Source: Paenibacillus paridis (GTDB lineage Bacteria; Bacillota; Bacilli; Paenibacillales; Paenibacillaceae). Taken from it: 64,000 nt of DNA. Positions 50,397 to 59,385 of the stretch are shown piece by piece. Made by a program: the position numbers and the translations under genes. Position 1 is the first letter of the stretch. Every line of letters begins with the position of its first letter. The stretch is taken from the NCBI RefSeq assembly GCF_006345825.1, contig NZ_VCIX01000090.1, positions 124,001 through 188,000 of the forward strand. The letters are read 5' to 3'. The notes beneath the pieces are model-generated. The model was not told where the DNA came from, ran no database searches, and saw only the letters and a list, made by a program, of their open reading frames with translations.

Positions 50397-52802
50397 ATGT
50401 TCTATACCTTTATTTTTCTCCCGTTGATCAGTGCATTGTTTGTTCCCTTACTGTATAAGTATTTCAACCGCTTGGTGCATACGGGATGGTTCGTTTTAGT
50501 TGTGCCTCTAACTATTTTTATCTATTTATTGCAGTATATACCTGGCGTAGCCGCTGGTGACACCTATAAATACACCTTATCTTGGATTCCTTCTCTTGAT
50601 ATGAATATTGTTTTCTATGTGGATGGGCTTAGTCTGTTATTCGGTCTGCTCATCAGCGGTGTCGGTGCATTAGTTATTGTTTATTCAATATATTACATGT
50701 CTAAGATTCGAGAGGCTCTCCATAATTTCTATATTTATTTGCTGATGTTCATGGGTGCCATGCTGGGATTAGTATTCTCGGATCACCTCTTAGTCCTGTA
50801 TGGGTTCTGGGAGTTAACCAGCGTTTCTTCCTTCTTGCTGATATCCTATTGGTACGAGCGCAAGAGCTCGCGCCAAGGCGCCTTAAAGGCGATGTTGATT
50901 ACTGTCCTTGGCGGATTCGGTCTGTTAGCCGGATTTATTATGATGATCATGATGGCGGATACTTACAGCATTCGTGAAATACTTGCTAACCTGGATGTCA
51001 TCCAAAATCATGCGTTGTTTATTCCTGCGATGCTTTGCGTTTTGTTGGGTGCTTTCACCAAATCAGCGCAATTTCCATTTAGCATTTGGCTGCCGGACGC
51101 GATGGAAGCACCAACTCCGGTGAGCAGCTATCTTCACTCGGCTACGATGGTCAAGGCTGGCATTTATTTGGTTGCTCGCATGACTCCGATTTTTGGGGGC
51201 AGCTCCGTATGGTTCTGGCTGGTAGCTGGAGTTGGACTCATTACGCTGCTTTATGGCTCTTTGACAGCGCTTAGACAGACTGATCTAAAAGCGATGTTAG
51301 CTTATTCTACGATTAGTCAATTGGGATTGATTATGTGTCTGCTAGGAGTCGGCTCATTAGCAGTCTATTTTGGAGCCAGTGACAGCGGCACCGTCTTTGG
51401 GGTAGCTGGATTTGCGGCGTTGTTCCATTTGTTTAATCACTCGACCTTTAAAGGAAGCTTGTTCATGGTCGTCGGTATTATTGACCATGAGACAGGTCGG
51501 AGGGATATTCGCTACTTAGGCGGTTTGATGCAAGTGATGCCAATCACGTTCACAATCGCTTTGGTTGGCGGATTATCAATGGCGGGATTACCGCCGTTTA
51601 ACGGTTTTTTGAGTAAGGAAATGTTTTTTGCGGCAGTAAATGAGGTATCCCAGGCTGGAATTTTCGGCTTGAGCAAGATTGGATTGCTATTTCCGATCAT
51701 TGCTTGGATAGCTAGTATATTTACTTTTGTGTACTGCATGATTTTTATATTTAAAACCTTTGGAGGAACATATCGTCCCGAAAAACTGACGCGAACTGTG
51801 CATGAAGCGCCTTGGGGTATGTTGTTTTCTCCAATCATTCTAGGCTTGCTCGTTATCTTCATTTTCTTCTTCCCTAATGTATTGGGCAAATACATTCTTA
51901 CACCGGCATTAACCTCAATGTTGCCGATGACGGAGATGTCTTCCTATGACCTGAAAATTAGCGTATGGCACGGGTTGAATCTAGAACTCGTGATGACAAT
52001 CGGTGTTATTGTTGTCGGTCTCCTTTTCTTCAAATCATCGAAGCGATGGATTCAGGCTATGCGTAATTATCCACAAGGATTAACGTTGAACCATTGGTAC
52101 AATAAGGGCTTATCCGGTACGGAGAGATTCTCGACATCCTTAACGAATGGATATATGACAGGCTCGCTGAGGAGTTATCTGATTTACACGTTTGCATTCT
52201 TTGTCATTGTATTGCTAAGCTCGCTTTTGCTGCTTTATGGTATCCGGTTCGATTTTTCTAATGATGCAGCCATTAGTGTTTTTGATGTAGGACTAGTGCT
52301 TGCCATGGTGATTGCCGCTGGTACGGTCTTGCTTGCCGGCAATCGAATCGTGGCTATCGTTGCGCTCGGCGCGGTAGGCTATATGGTTGCGATGTTCTTC
52401 GTGATCTTTAGAGCTCCAGACCTTGCATTGACGCAAATGGTGGTGGAGACAGTGAGTACGCTGCTGTTCCTGCTGTGCTTCTACCATTTACCGAAGTTGA
52501 CAAAACAGATCGAACGGATTCCTTTCAAGTTGACGAACCTGATTATATCGATTGCGATGGGTTTAACGGTGACCTTGCTTGCTTTGTCTGCGAATGGACA
52601 TAAAATGTTTGAACCGATTACCTCGTTTTTTGAAAATGCCTTTGAGCTGGCGGGCGCCAAAAATATAGTTAACGCTATATTGGTGGATTTCCGCGGCTTC
52701 GATACGATGCTTGAAATATCCGTGTTGGCCGTTGCAGGGCTAGGTGTATATGTACTAGTTCACCAGCGTTCCAAAGGGAGGGAACAACATGAAAACGAAT
52801 GA
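50397..52802 (+). CDS. mrpA: Mrp Na+/H+ antiporter subunit A
   Basis: The largest subunit of the Mrp cation/proton antiporter, about 801 residues and some 20 membrane helices. It is related to complex I subunit NuoL. Conserved segments include LYGFWELTSVSSFLLISYW with the key Glu, KSAQFPFSIWLPDAMEAPTPVSSYLHS in outline, LFNHSTFKGSLFM and PPFNGFLSKEMFF, plus the MrpA-specific C-terminal domain (APDLALTQMVVETVS). AAGGAGG at 50377-50383 is too close to the in-frame GTG 50385. ATG 50397 is chosen although 13 bases away. First gene of a seven-gene operon. Confidence 0.95.
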   Translation: MFYTFIFLPLISALFVPLLYKYFNRLVHTGWFVLVVPLTIFIYLLQYIPGVAAGDTYKYTLSWIPSLDMNIVFYVDGLSLLFGLLISGVGALVIVYSIYYMSKIREALHNFYIYLLMFMGAMLGLVFSDHLLVLYGFWELTSVSSFLLISYWYERKSSRQGALKAMLITVLGGFGLLAGFIMMIMMADTYSIREILANLDVIQNHALFIPAMLCVLLGAFTKSAQFPFSIWLPDAMEAPTPVSSYLHSATMVKAGIYLVARMTPIFGGSSVWFWLVAGVGLITLLYGSLTALRQTDLKAMLAYSTISQLGLIMCLLGVGSLAVYFGASDSGTVFGVAGFAALFHLFNHSTFKGSLFMVVGIIDHETGRRDIRYLGGLMQVMPITFTIALVGGLSMAGLPPFNGFLSKEMFFAAVNEVSQAGIFGLSKIGLLFPIIAWIASIFTFVYCMIFIFKTFGGTYRPEKLTRTVHEAPWGMLFSPIILGLLVIFIFFFPNVLGKYILTPALTSMLPMTEMSSYDLKISVWHGLNLELVMTIGVIVVGLLFFKSSKRWIQAMRNYPQGLTLNHWYNKGLSGTERFSTSLTNGYMTGSLRSYLIYTFAFFVIVLLSSLLLLYGIRFDFSNDAAISVFDVGLVLAMVIAAGTVLLAGNRIVAIVALGAVGYMVAMFFVIFRAPDLALTQMVVETVSTLLFLLCFYHLPKLTKQIERIPFKLTNLIISIAMGLTVTLLALSANGHKMFEPITSFFENAFELAGAKNIVNAILVDFRGFDTMLEISVLAVAGLGVYVLVHQRSKGREQHENE

Positions 52803-53211
52803 TGTGATATTGAAAACCGTAACCCGAGTAGCTGCTGTGATCATATTGACCTTTTCGATCTATTTATTCTCGAACGGTCATCATCATCCGGGAGGGGGAT
52901 TCATCGGGGGACTGAGCATGTCATCGGCTATTGTCCTGTTGTATCTTTCTTTCGGAGTCGATAAGGTCAGGGAAAATATACGAGTTGATTTCAAGAAGCT
53001 TTCAGCGCTTGGCGTGCTGATTGCGATTGGAACCGGAATGGCTGGCGTAATATTCGGCAAACCTTTTTTAACTCAGACCTTCGGTCATGTAGATTTGCCG
53101 ATCTTTGGAGATACCGAGCTCGCATCTGCTCTGATTTTTGACACTGGAGTCGCTCTGGCTGTCATAGGCACAGCCGTCAATATTATTCTAAGCATAAGTG
53201 AGGATCGTTAA
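52789..53211 (+). CDS. mrpB: Mrp Na+/H+ antiporter subunit B
   Basis: A 140-residue membrane subunit with four helices. The family motif NGHHHPGGGFIGGL is present near residue 29. It overlaps the mrpA stop by 14 bp, with GGAGGGAACA as ribosome site. Required for assembly of the full Mrp complex in studied organisms. Confidence 0.95.
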   Translation: MKTNDVILKTVTRVAAVIILTFSIYLFSNGHHHPGGGFIGGLSMSSAIVLLYLSFGVDKVRENIRVDFKKLSALGVLIAIGTGMAGVIFGKPFLTQTFGHVDLPIFGDTELASALIFDTGVALAVIGTAVNIILSISEDR

Positions 53212-53212
53212 T

Positions 53213-53551
53213 ATGGAGACATTAATGGTCATACTAGTTGGTATTTTAATTTCTATTGGAACCTATTTGATTCTATCTAAGCAGTTGCTGCGGATTGTGC
53301 TCGGAGCGTCGATTGTGGGTCACGCAGTTAATTTGTTGATCATTACTTCTGGCGGGCTGAAGAAGGGGAGCGCCCCGCTGCTGGGAGAGAAGGCCGCAGG
53401 CTTTGCAGATGCAATTCCTCAAGCCTTGGTATTAACTGCGATCGTCATTAATTTTGCCGTAACAGCATTAGTACTCGTTCTAAGTTACCGTGCCTATAAG
53501 AGCTTCGGGACGGATGACATGGAGCAATTAAGGGGAAATGAGCATGAATAA
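53213..53551 (+). CDS. mrpC: Mrp Na+/H+ antiporter subunit C
   Basis: A 112-residue NuoK-like subunit with three helices. The motif IVLGASIVGHAVNLLII corresponds to the NuoK helix, followed by DAIPQALVLTAIVI near residue 66. The ATG at 53213 gives the normal length. An in-frame GTG at 53198 would overlap mrpB. A weak AGTGAGG site lies upstream, so translation is probably coupled to mrpB. Confidence 0.95.
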   Translation: METLMVILVGILISIGTYLILSKQLLRIVLGASIVGHAVNLLIITSGGLKKGSAPLLGEKAAGFADAIPQALVLTAIVINFAVTALVLVLSYRAYKSFGTDDMEQLRGNEHE

Positions 53552-55019
53552 TTTGTTGATCGCACCGGTTATCATTCCTTTGATGACTGGTATGGTTCTT
53601 ATAATATTCCAGAAAAATATATATCTTCAGCGGATTCTTAGTCTAGTTGCCTTGCTAGCCACTGTCGTCGTTGCCATTCTACTGATGAATCAGATCAAAG
53701 ATAGCGGTATTCAAACGATTCAGCTAGGCGGCTGGGAAGCGCCTTTCGGCATTAGCTTCGTGGGTGATATGTTCAGCGCCTTACTGCTCTTGGCTACTTC
53801 AATTGTCGCAGTAGGCTGTCTGATCTATGCCTTTTCCTCGATTGGTCGAAAACAAGAAAAGCTTTATTTCTATCCGTTATTTTTGTTTTTGCTTACAGGT
53901 GTCAATGGTTCGTTCTTGACAGGGGATTTGTTTAATTTATATGTATTTTTTGAAATGTTTCTGGTTGCTTCCTATGTACTCATTTCACTAGGGGGAACTC
54001 AGAAGCAGCTTCGCGAATCGCTGAAGTATATATTTACGAATATTATTGCGTCAGCGTTCTTTTTGATTGGGATTGCCTATTTATATTCGATGACGGGCAC
54101 ATTGAACCTCGCCCATTTATCACAACGGATCGCAGAGATCGGACAGGATGGGCTAATTACGACCGTCGCCTTGTTATTCCTGATTGTATTTGCGATGAAG
54201 GCGGGCTTGCTCCTCTTCTTCTGGCTGCCAGGCTCCTATAGCGTACCGCCAACGGCAATCGCCGCTATTTTCGCAGCGTTGCTCACTAAGGTGGGAATAT
54301 ATGCTATTTTCAGGATGTTTACACTTATCTTTTATCATGAACCGCAGATTACCCATCTGTTTATCGGGATACTAGCTGCAATTACGATGGTTTTAGGCGG
54401 ACTTGGAGCGATCGGTTTTTGGGATTTGAGAAAAATTTTAACCTACAACGTAATTATAAGTGTCGGATTTATAATGGCTGGACTCGTCTCTTTTACAACT
54501 ACAGGCATAACGGGTTCCATTTATTATTTAATTCATGACATCCTGATTAAGGGGCTTATATTTATAATTGGGGGAACGATTGTTCATCTCACAGGTACAA
54601 GCGATTTGAGGAAAATTAGCGGCTTAATTCGGCTTCACCCTCAATTAGGCTGGATGTTCTTCATTGCAGCTTTGTCTATGGTTGGAATTCCGCCGTTAAG
54701 TGGTTTCCTTGGTAAAGTATTTACGACGCAAGGCGTCTTTGAATCCGGTTATTATTGGCTGGGTGCAATTGGGCTGTTGGCCAGCTTGCTCATCTTGTAT
54801 TCAATGATCAAATTGTTTATGAACGCTTTCTGGGGCGAAACGACTCTAAGTGTAGATGAGGAGAAGGGGACGACGAAAGGCTTGTTGTTTCCGATCGCTC
54901 TGTTGACGCTGGCTAGTGTTGCACTGGGAGTCGGCGCGGAGGCGATTACGGGTTACGTAGACCAAGCTGCGGAAGAATTGTTGAATCCAAGCTTATATAT
55001 TAAGGCCGTGTTTGAATAA
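53544..55019 (+). CDS. mrpD: Mrp Na+/H+ antiporter subunit D
   Basis: An antiporter subunit of about 491 residues related to NuoM/NuoN, with some 14 helices. Conserved features are DLFNLYVFFEMFLVASYVLI carrying the essential Glu, FAMKAGLLLFFWLPGSY with its Lys, and PPLSGFLGKVF. AGGGGAA precedes two ATGs (53538 and 53544). The second has better spacing and starts MNNLLIAP. It overlaps mrpC by 8 bp. Confidence 0.95.
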   Translation: MNNLLIAPVIIPLMTGMVLIIFQKNIYLQRILSLVALLATVVVAILLMNQIKDSGIQTIQLGGWEAPFGISFVGDMFSALLLLATSIVAVGCLIYAFSSIGRKQEKLYFYPLFLFLLTGVNGSFLTGDLFNLYVFFEMFLVASYVLISLGGTQKQLRESLKYIFTNIIASAFFLIGIAYLYSMTGTLNLAHLSQRIAEIGQDGLITTVALLFLIVFAMKAGLLLFFWLPGSYSVPPTAIAAIFAALLTKVGIYAIFRMFTLIFYHEPQITHLFIGILAAITMVLGGLGAIGFWDLRKILTYNVIISVGFIMAGLVSFTTTGITGSIYYLIHDILIKGLIFIIGGTIVHLTGTSDLRKISGLIRLHPQLGWMFFIAALSMVGIPPLSGFLGKVFTTQGVFESGYYWLGAIGLLASLLILYSMIKLFMNAFWGETTLSVDEEKGTTKGLLFPIALLTLASVALGVGAEAITGYVDQAAEELLNPSLYIKAVFE

Positions 55020-55033
55020 AGGAGGAAACAGCC

Positions 55034-55513
55034 ATGCCCGTTCAGGTGCTACTCAACATATTCATCGCCTACTTGTGGATGTTTCTGCAAGAGGATATGA
55101 GCATATTAAACTTTATCAGCGGTTACTTTGTAGGTCTATTTATTTTATTGTGCATCCGCCGATTTTTTAAAACATCGTTTTATCTGTTTACGCTAATCGC
55201 AATTGGCAAGCTGTTCATTCTGTTTATCCATGAGCTGAATATTTCTGCGATGATGGTCGTGAAGCATGTTCTCCGCCCTAAAATCGATGTTAAGCCGGGA
55301 ATTTTCAAGGTAGAAACGGATTTGGAGGGGGATTTGGAGATTACGCTCCTATCCTTATTAATTTGCTTAACGCCAGGTTCAGTCATTATGGAGGTAAGCC
55401 CTAATTCAAAGGTACTGTACATTCACGGTCTGAACATGCCTGAATCTAAGGATGCTGTATTAAAATCAAAATCTATTTTCGAAAAAGCGATAAAGGATGT
55501 GACGAGAAAATGA
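55034..55513 (+). CDS. mrpE: Mrp Na+/H+ antiporter subunit E
   Basis: A 159-residue subunit with N-terminal helices and a cytoplasmic C-terminal domain. The MrpE pattern LLSLLICLTPGSVIMEVSPN and YIHGLNMPE is present. AAGGAGGAAA precedes the ATG. It overlaps mrpF by four bases (ATGA). Confidence 0.95.
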   Translation: MPVQVLLNIFIAYLWMFLQEDMSILNFISGYFVGLFILLCIRRFFKTSFYLFTLIAIGKLFILFIHELNISAMMVVKHVLRPKIDVKPGIFKVETDLEGDLEITLLSLLICLTPGSVIMEVSPNSKVLYIHGLNMPESKDAVLKSKSIFEKAIKDVTRK

Positions 55514-55791
55514 TATTTAAGACGGTGTTGGTCATTGCATTATGTATTTTAGCGTTGGCCATATTAGCGAATTTATATCGGATTATAAAAGGGCCTTCCA
55601 GTGCAGACCGCGTTCAAGCGTTGGATTCTATCGGTATTAATCTGATAGCCAGTACTGCCGTTTTCTCCGTGCTTTTGCACACACATGCCTTTTTTGACCT
55701 CATACTACTGATCGGAATCCTTTCATTTATCGGAACAGTTGCCTTTGCCAGATTTATTGAAAGAGGTGTTGTTATTGAACGTAAGCGGTGA
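55510..55791 (+). CDS. mrpF: Mrp Na+/H+ antiporter subunit F
   Basis: A 93-residue three-helix subunit. The motif RIIKGPSSADRVQALDSIG is the family hallmark, with FIGTVAFARFIERG near the end. It overlaps both neighbours, as expected for this tightly packed operon. Confidence 0.95.
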   Translation: MIFKTVLVIALCILALAILANLYRIIKGPSSADRVQALDSIGINLIASTAVFSVLLHTHAFFDLILLIGILSFIGTVAFARFIERGVVIERKR

Positions 55792-56173
55792 AATAATCGG
55801 GGCCGTCCTTATTCTCATAGGAGCCATTTTCAGCTTGTTCAGCGCGATTGGAATTGTGCGGTTACCTGATGTGTACACAAGATCTCATGCTGCATCTAAA
55901 AGTTCTACGCTTGGCGTGCTGTGTGCGCTCGTTGGAACATTGCTGTATTTCTTAATTTCTGACGGTTATTTCAGCATCCGCCTTATCTTGGGAATCTTCT
56001 TTGTGTTTTTGACAGCTCCAGTGGCCGCCCATGTGATCACTCGGGCTGCTTATCGTGACAAGGTGCCGTTAGCAGAGCAGAGCGTCCAAGATGAATTGAA
56101 GGACTATTATATGGAGAATGAAATCGCTCGGATAGAAGATAAGGTCGAAATAGTTAATTATCAGACAAAATGA
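55775..56173 (+). CDS. mrpG: Mrp Na+/H+ antiporter subunit G
   Basis: A 132-residue subunit with three helices. SAIGIVRLPDVYTRSHAASK is the family signature. The TTG at 55775 lies six bases after AGAGGTG and begins just before the first helix. It is preferred over the in-frame ATG at 55739, which lies deep inside mrpF. It ends the operon. An IS remnant follows directly. Confidence 0.93.
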   Translation: MNVSGEIIGAVLILIGAIFSLFSAIGIVRLPDVYTRSHAASKSSTLGVLCALVGTLLYFLISDGYFSIRLILGIFFVFLTAPVAAHVITRAAYRDKVPLAEQSVQDELKDYYMENEIARIEDKVEIVNYQTK

Positions 56174-56184
56174 AAAAGCATGCG

Positions 56185-56601
56185 TTAGCTAGGCAGGTTG
56201 CTTTGCGAGAGTTGGCTGCCTTTAACGCCGAATGCTTCTAAGCGCATGTTGTATGCCTGAGACGTATATTGGAAGCCTTGATCCGAGTGGAGAACGGCTT
56301 CTGAAACGTCTCTTTTTCTTGTCCACTCTTCGACTGTATCCAGCACGAGTTGCACATCGTTGCGCGTAGACAACTGCCAAGCGACAACCTCATTGTTGAA
56401 TAGATCTTGAATGACAGAGAGGTAGTGGAAGTTCGTACCGTCGGAAATGTAGGTCATATCCGTGACCATTTTTTGTGAAGGTGCTGTGGCATGGAATTCG
56501 CGTTTAAGACAGTTCGGGTACACGACCGAGGGCGTGTAATGCCATGCAGCCAGCTTAAATTCTTCTGTATATTGCTTAAATGTTTGTCCCTTTTTAGCCA
56601 T
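56185..56601 (-). pseudogene. Internally deleted IS3-family transposase
   Basis: The frame begins with an OrfA start (MAKKGQTFKQYTEEFKLAAW) and jumps to the OrfB catalytic core (KMVTDMTYISDGTNFHYLSV, VLHSDQGFQYTSQAYN). The first two catalytic Asp residues of the DDE triad are present. The helix-turn-helix, the OrfB N-terminus and the final catalytic Glu are missing, and the end is out of pattern. ATG 56601 matches the normal OrfA start. Not active. Confidence 0.8.
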
Positions 56602-56695
56602 AGAAAAATCCCCTCCAAGTTCACTCTTTCCTTCATGATAACATGAGGTTTTTTTTGAGTGTCTACTTAAAGGGGATAATACCATGAGATTGGGT
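56185..56695 (-). mobile_element. IS3-family insertion sequence remnant
   Basis: The minus strand starts with an end-like segment (CCCCTTTAAGTAGACACTC, 56660-56682), then a short OrfA start and the middle of OrfB. The other end of the element appears lost next to mrpG. It is an internally deleted, immobile copy. Confidence 0.75.
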
Positions 56696-56761
56696 TCTTT
56701 GTATTAACATTATACATGGTATCTGTTAAAAGCAGAATTTAAGAAGCACTATCCTCGTAAC

Positions 56762-58213
56762 TCAAACAAACTTCCGACTCGTCTTCTTCCCATCACAGCT
56801 AAACACGATCTTCTTATCCTCTACAAAGGTCTCCAAATGAACGTTTTTCCCCCAAAGCTGAACAACATGAGGAAGCGTGCGCTCCACGTATTTCAGATCA
56901 AGCTCCATACCTTCATATTCATGAATGAGATAGAGCTCGCCTACACGATTGAAGTCCCCATCTTTAACCATAAGGCTGGGAAAGCCGCCGTTGACCTTGG
57001 AATAGACGAGCTGGTCGCGAATATTCTCCCAAGATTTATCAGTAATTTTCCATTCTGGTCCTTTTTTCTCGAAAATATAAAGATCCAGATCGTTGACTAA
57101 ATCCTTGGTTAAGTAATTGCGCAGGAAGGAGATGTCGGAGTCGAGCTCCCGAACCTCGAACATCTTTTCTCTGCCTTTACCGGGAACGCGGCCGAAGCGG
57201 CGCTGCTCTTCAGCAGTAGGATTGTCAAAGCGGCGCTCGATATCCTCGAATATTTTCAAACCTAAATAGTAGGGATTCAGGGTATGGCGGGACGGCTGTA
57301 CGACGGAAGAGTTGAGCTTGGCGAATTCGATAGTTTCCTCGCTGGTCAAGTCCAGCTCGCGAATGATGCGCTGATGCCAATACGAAGCCCAGCCCTCATT
57401 CATGATTTTAGTCTCGATTTGCGGCCAGAAGTAAAGCATTTCATCCCGCAGCATCGACAGAATATCACGCTGCCAATCCTGCAAAGTAGGCGAATATTCC
57501 TCAATGAACCAGATGACATCCTTCTCCGGACGAGGCGGGAAACGCTTAGCATCAGCAGCTTGAGATTGTGCAGCAGCCTCGGCTGCAGCTGTTCGGTCAG
57601 GATCTAGATTCCATAAATCATCATACTGAGAGGCCGGGATGTTCCATTCTGAGCGTTGGCTGTCTTTTTGTACCATTTCGATATATCTTTTCTTATCGAG
57701 CTGGTAGGGCTTGATCAGTGTCGGGTCTACATGCTCCTGTATTGCAAGGATAGCGTCTATGAACTTCTCGACGGCTTCGGTGCCGTGATCCATCTCATAT
57801 TGATGAATCCGATCGGCGGTAGCAGACATGCTCTCGACCATATTGCGATTGGTCACGCCGAAGCGGGCGTTATTTTTGAAAAAATCGCAGTGTGCGAGCA
57901 CGTGGGCGACGATGAGCTTGTTTTGGATCAGGGAGTTGCCCTCCAGAAGAAAGGCATAGCAGGGGTTGGAGTTAATGACGAGCTCGTAGATTTTGCTAAG
58001 GCCAAAATCATACTGTAATTTCATTTTATTGAAACTTTTACCGAAACTCCAATGACTGAACCTCGTCGGCATGCCGTAAGCGCCAAAGGTATAAATAATT
58101 TCGGCAGGACAAATCTCATAGCGCATTTGATAAAAATCCAGTCCAAAGCCTTGCGCGATTTCTGTTATTTCATCGATGGATCGCTCCAAAGCACGAATCT
58201 CATCTTGGGTCAT
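56762..58213 (-). CDS. spoVR: SpoVR family protein
   Basis: A 483-residue protein of the SpoVR family, linked to spore cortex formation in B. subtilis and otherwise of unknown biochemistry. Typical features are the N-terminal DEIRALERSIDEITEIAQGF, YEICPAEIIYTFGAYGMPTRFSHWSFGK in outline, ELVINSNPCYAFLLEGN, HVLAHCDFFKNN and EGWASYWHQRI. GGAGGGATGACGG precedes the ATG. A 150-bp piece of this gene recurs at 42174-42351. An IS remnant lies downstream. Confidence 0.93.
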   Translation of the reverse strand: MTQDEIRALERSIDEITEIAQGFGLDFYQMRYEICPAEIIYTFGAYGMPTRFSHWSFGKSFNKMKLQYDFGLSKIYELVINSNPCYAFLLEGNSLIQNKLIVAHVLAHCDFFKNNARFGVTNRNMVESMSATADRIHQYEMDHGTEAVEKFIDAILAIQEHVDPTLIKPYQLDKKRYIEMVQKDSQRSEWNIPASQYDDLWNLDPDRTAAAEAAAQSQAADAKRFPPRPEKDVIWFIEEYSPTLQDWQRDILSMLRDEMLYFWPQIETKIMNEGWASYWHQRIIRELDLTSEETIEFAKLNSSVVQPSRHTLNPYYLGLKIFEDIERRFDNPTAEEQRRFGRVPGKGREKMFEVRELDSDISFLRNYLTKDLVNDLDLYIFEKKGPEWKITDKSWENIRDQLVYSKVNGGFPSLMVKDGDFNRVGELYLIHEYEGMELDLKYVERTLPHVVQLWGKNVHLETFVEDKKIVFSCDGKKTSRKFV

Positions 58214-58443
58214 CCGTCATCCCTCCGCATTCGAAAATACGATTCATACCATTTGTATGTAGGATTGGCCAAGGTTATGACGATAGAGCACAAAGCATCC
58301 CGCGAATCGAACGGCAGCATTTTCAGGAAACATTCAGCTTCCATTCAGCTTTATCTCAGTACTTTCCATTAACCTATAGGAAGTGGATAAGCATAACCCT
58401 TCAAAGGAAAACATCATTCACAATGATAAAAAGGAGGATATAG

Positions 58444-59172
58444 ATGAAAAACAAGAAATTAATTTCGTTGGCAGCGGCATTAATCATTGTTATTGGTGGA
58501 GCTGTTTATTTTGTTTATGACGGATTGACAGGCAATCATGTGGAAATTGAAAGCGTCATTGCGCAAGCTCCTGCTGAAAATAACAGCACTGAGGTGTCTG
58601 GCAGCGGGGAGTCTACAACTGATGAGGCAACGCCAGCATCCAATGAGGCTGCGGACGTTGACGGTGAGTGGAGCATTGGTTCAGATTCAAAGGTTTATTT
58701 TTCCGTAACTACCTCTAGAGATACCGTAAACTATGAGCTTGCTAAGGTAACAGGCAGCTGGAATCTTAATTCGAAGGATGCTGCGCAGACTAAAGCGGAA
58801 GGAACTGTTGAAGTGACCAGCATGGACTCGGGAAATGCACAACGAGATCAGCATATTTCGGAAGCGGAATATTTGGACACGGTGCAATTTCCGAATGCGA
58901 CCTTTGTGGCTAAGTCCTTCGAGGGTCTTCCAACAGAGTGGAATACGGGTGAGGTATACGATGTGAGCATGACAGGTGAGCTCACCGTAAAAGGAATTAC
59001 GAAAGAGGTTGTCTTCACGGGTCAGACGGTATATGATCAGGGCTCACTTAAGCTTGAGGCAAGCACGGTCGTTACCTTTGATGACTTTGGCATGAAAAAT
59101 CCCCATACCGTAGTCATGGATACGGAAAACAACTTAACGGTCGAGCTTCGTTTATCATTAAGCAAAGGATAA
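58444..59172 (+). CDS. YceI-family protein with membrane anchor
   Basis: A 242-residue protein. An N-terminal helix (about residues 6-26) anchors or exports it. A Ser/Thr/Ala-rich linker leads to a YceI lipocalin-like barrel (about 75-242) with DGEWSIGSDSKVYFSV, GTVEVTSMDSGNAQRDQHI, VQFPNATFVAKSF and GELTVKGITKEVVF. YceI proteins bind isoprenoid-type lipids. The ligand here is unknown. AAAAAGGAGG precedes the ATG. It is divergent from spoVR and ends at a terminator. Confidence 0.88.
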   Translation: MKNKKLISLAAALIIVIGGAVYFVYDGLTGNHVEIESVIAQAPAENNSTEVSGSGESTTDEATPASNEAADVDGEWSIGSDSKVYFSVTTSRDTVNYELAKVTGSWNLNSKDAAQTKAEGTVEVTSMDSGNAQRDQHISEAEYLDTVQFPNATFVAKSFEGLPTEWNTGEVYDVSMTGELTVKGITKEVVFTGQTVYDQGSLKLEASTVVTFDDFGMKNPHTVVMDTENNLTVELRLSLSKG

Positions 59173-59201
59173 GACGCGTTTGAAAACAGCAACAAAAGCG
59201 A

Positions 59202-59232
59202 AGGGCTTCCTGCAGAGGAGGCTCTTTTTTTT
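59202..59232 (+). terminator. Intrinsic terminator
   Basis: AGGGCTTCCT (59202-59211) pairs with AGGAGGCTCT (59216-59225, with G-T pairs), followed by eight T. Confidence 0.75.
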
Positions 59233-59385
59233 AGCTATGCCTTCTAGCGGATAAGCTCAAAAAAGGGAAACATTAGGATCTCCCTCCTTAGAAAAGGGAA
59301 ATGCGGAATAACGTCGAATAAATGTAGGAGAATGTCGGTTTTCACCGTTGTAATGGAATGATTCATTTCAGAGAGGAACATCATC

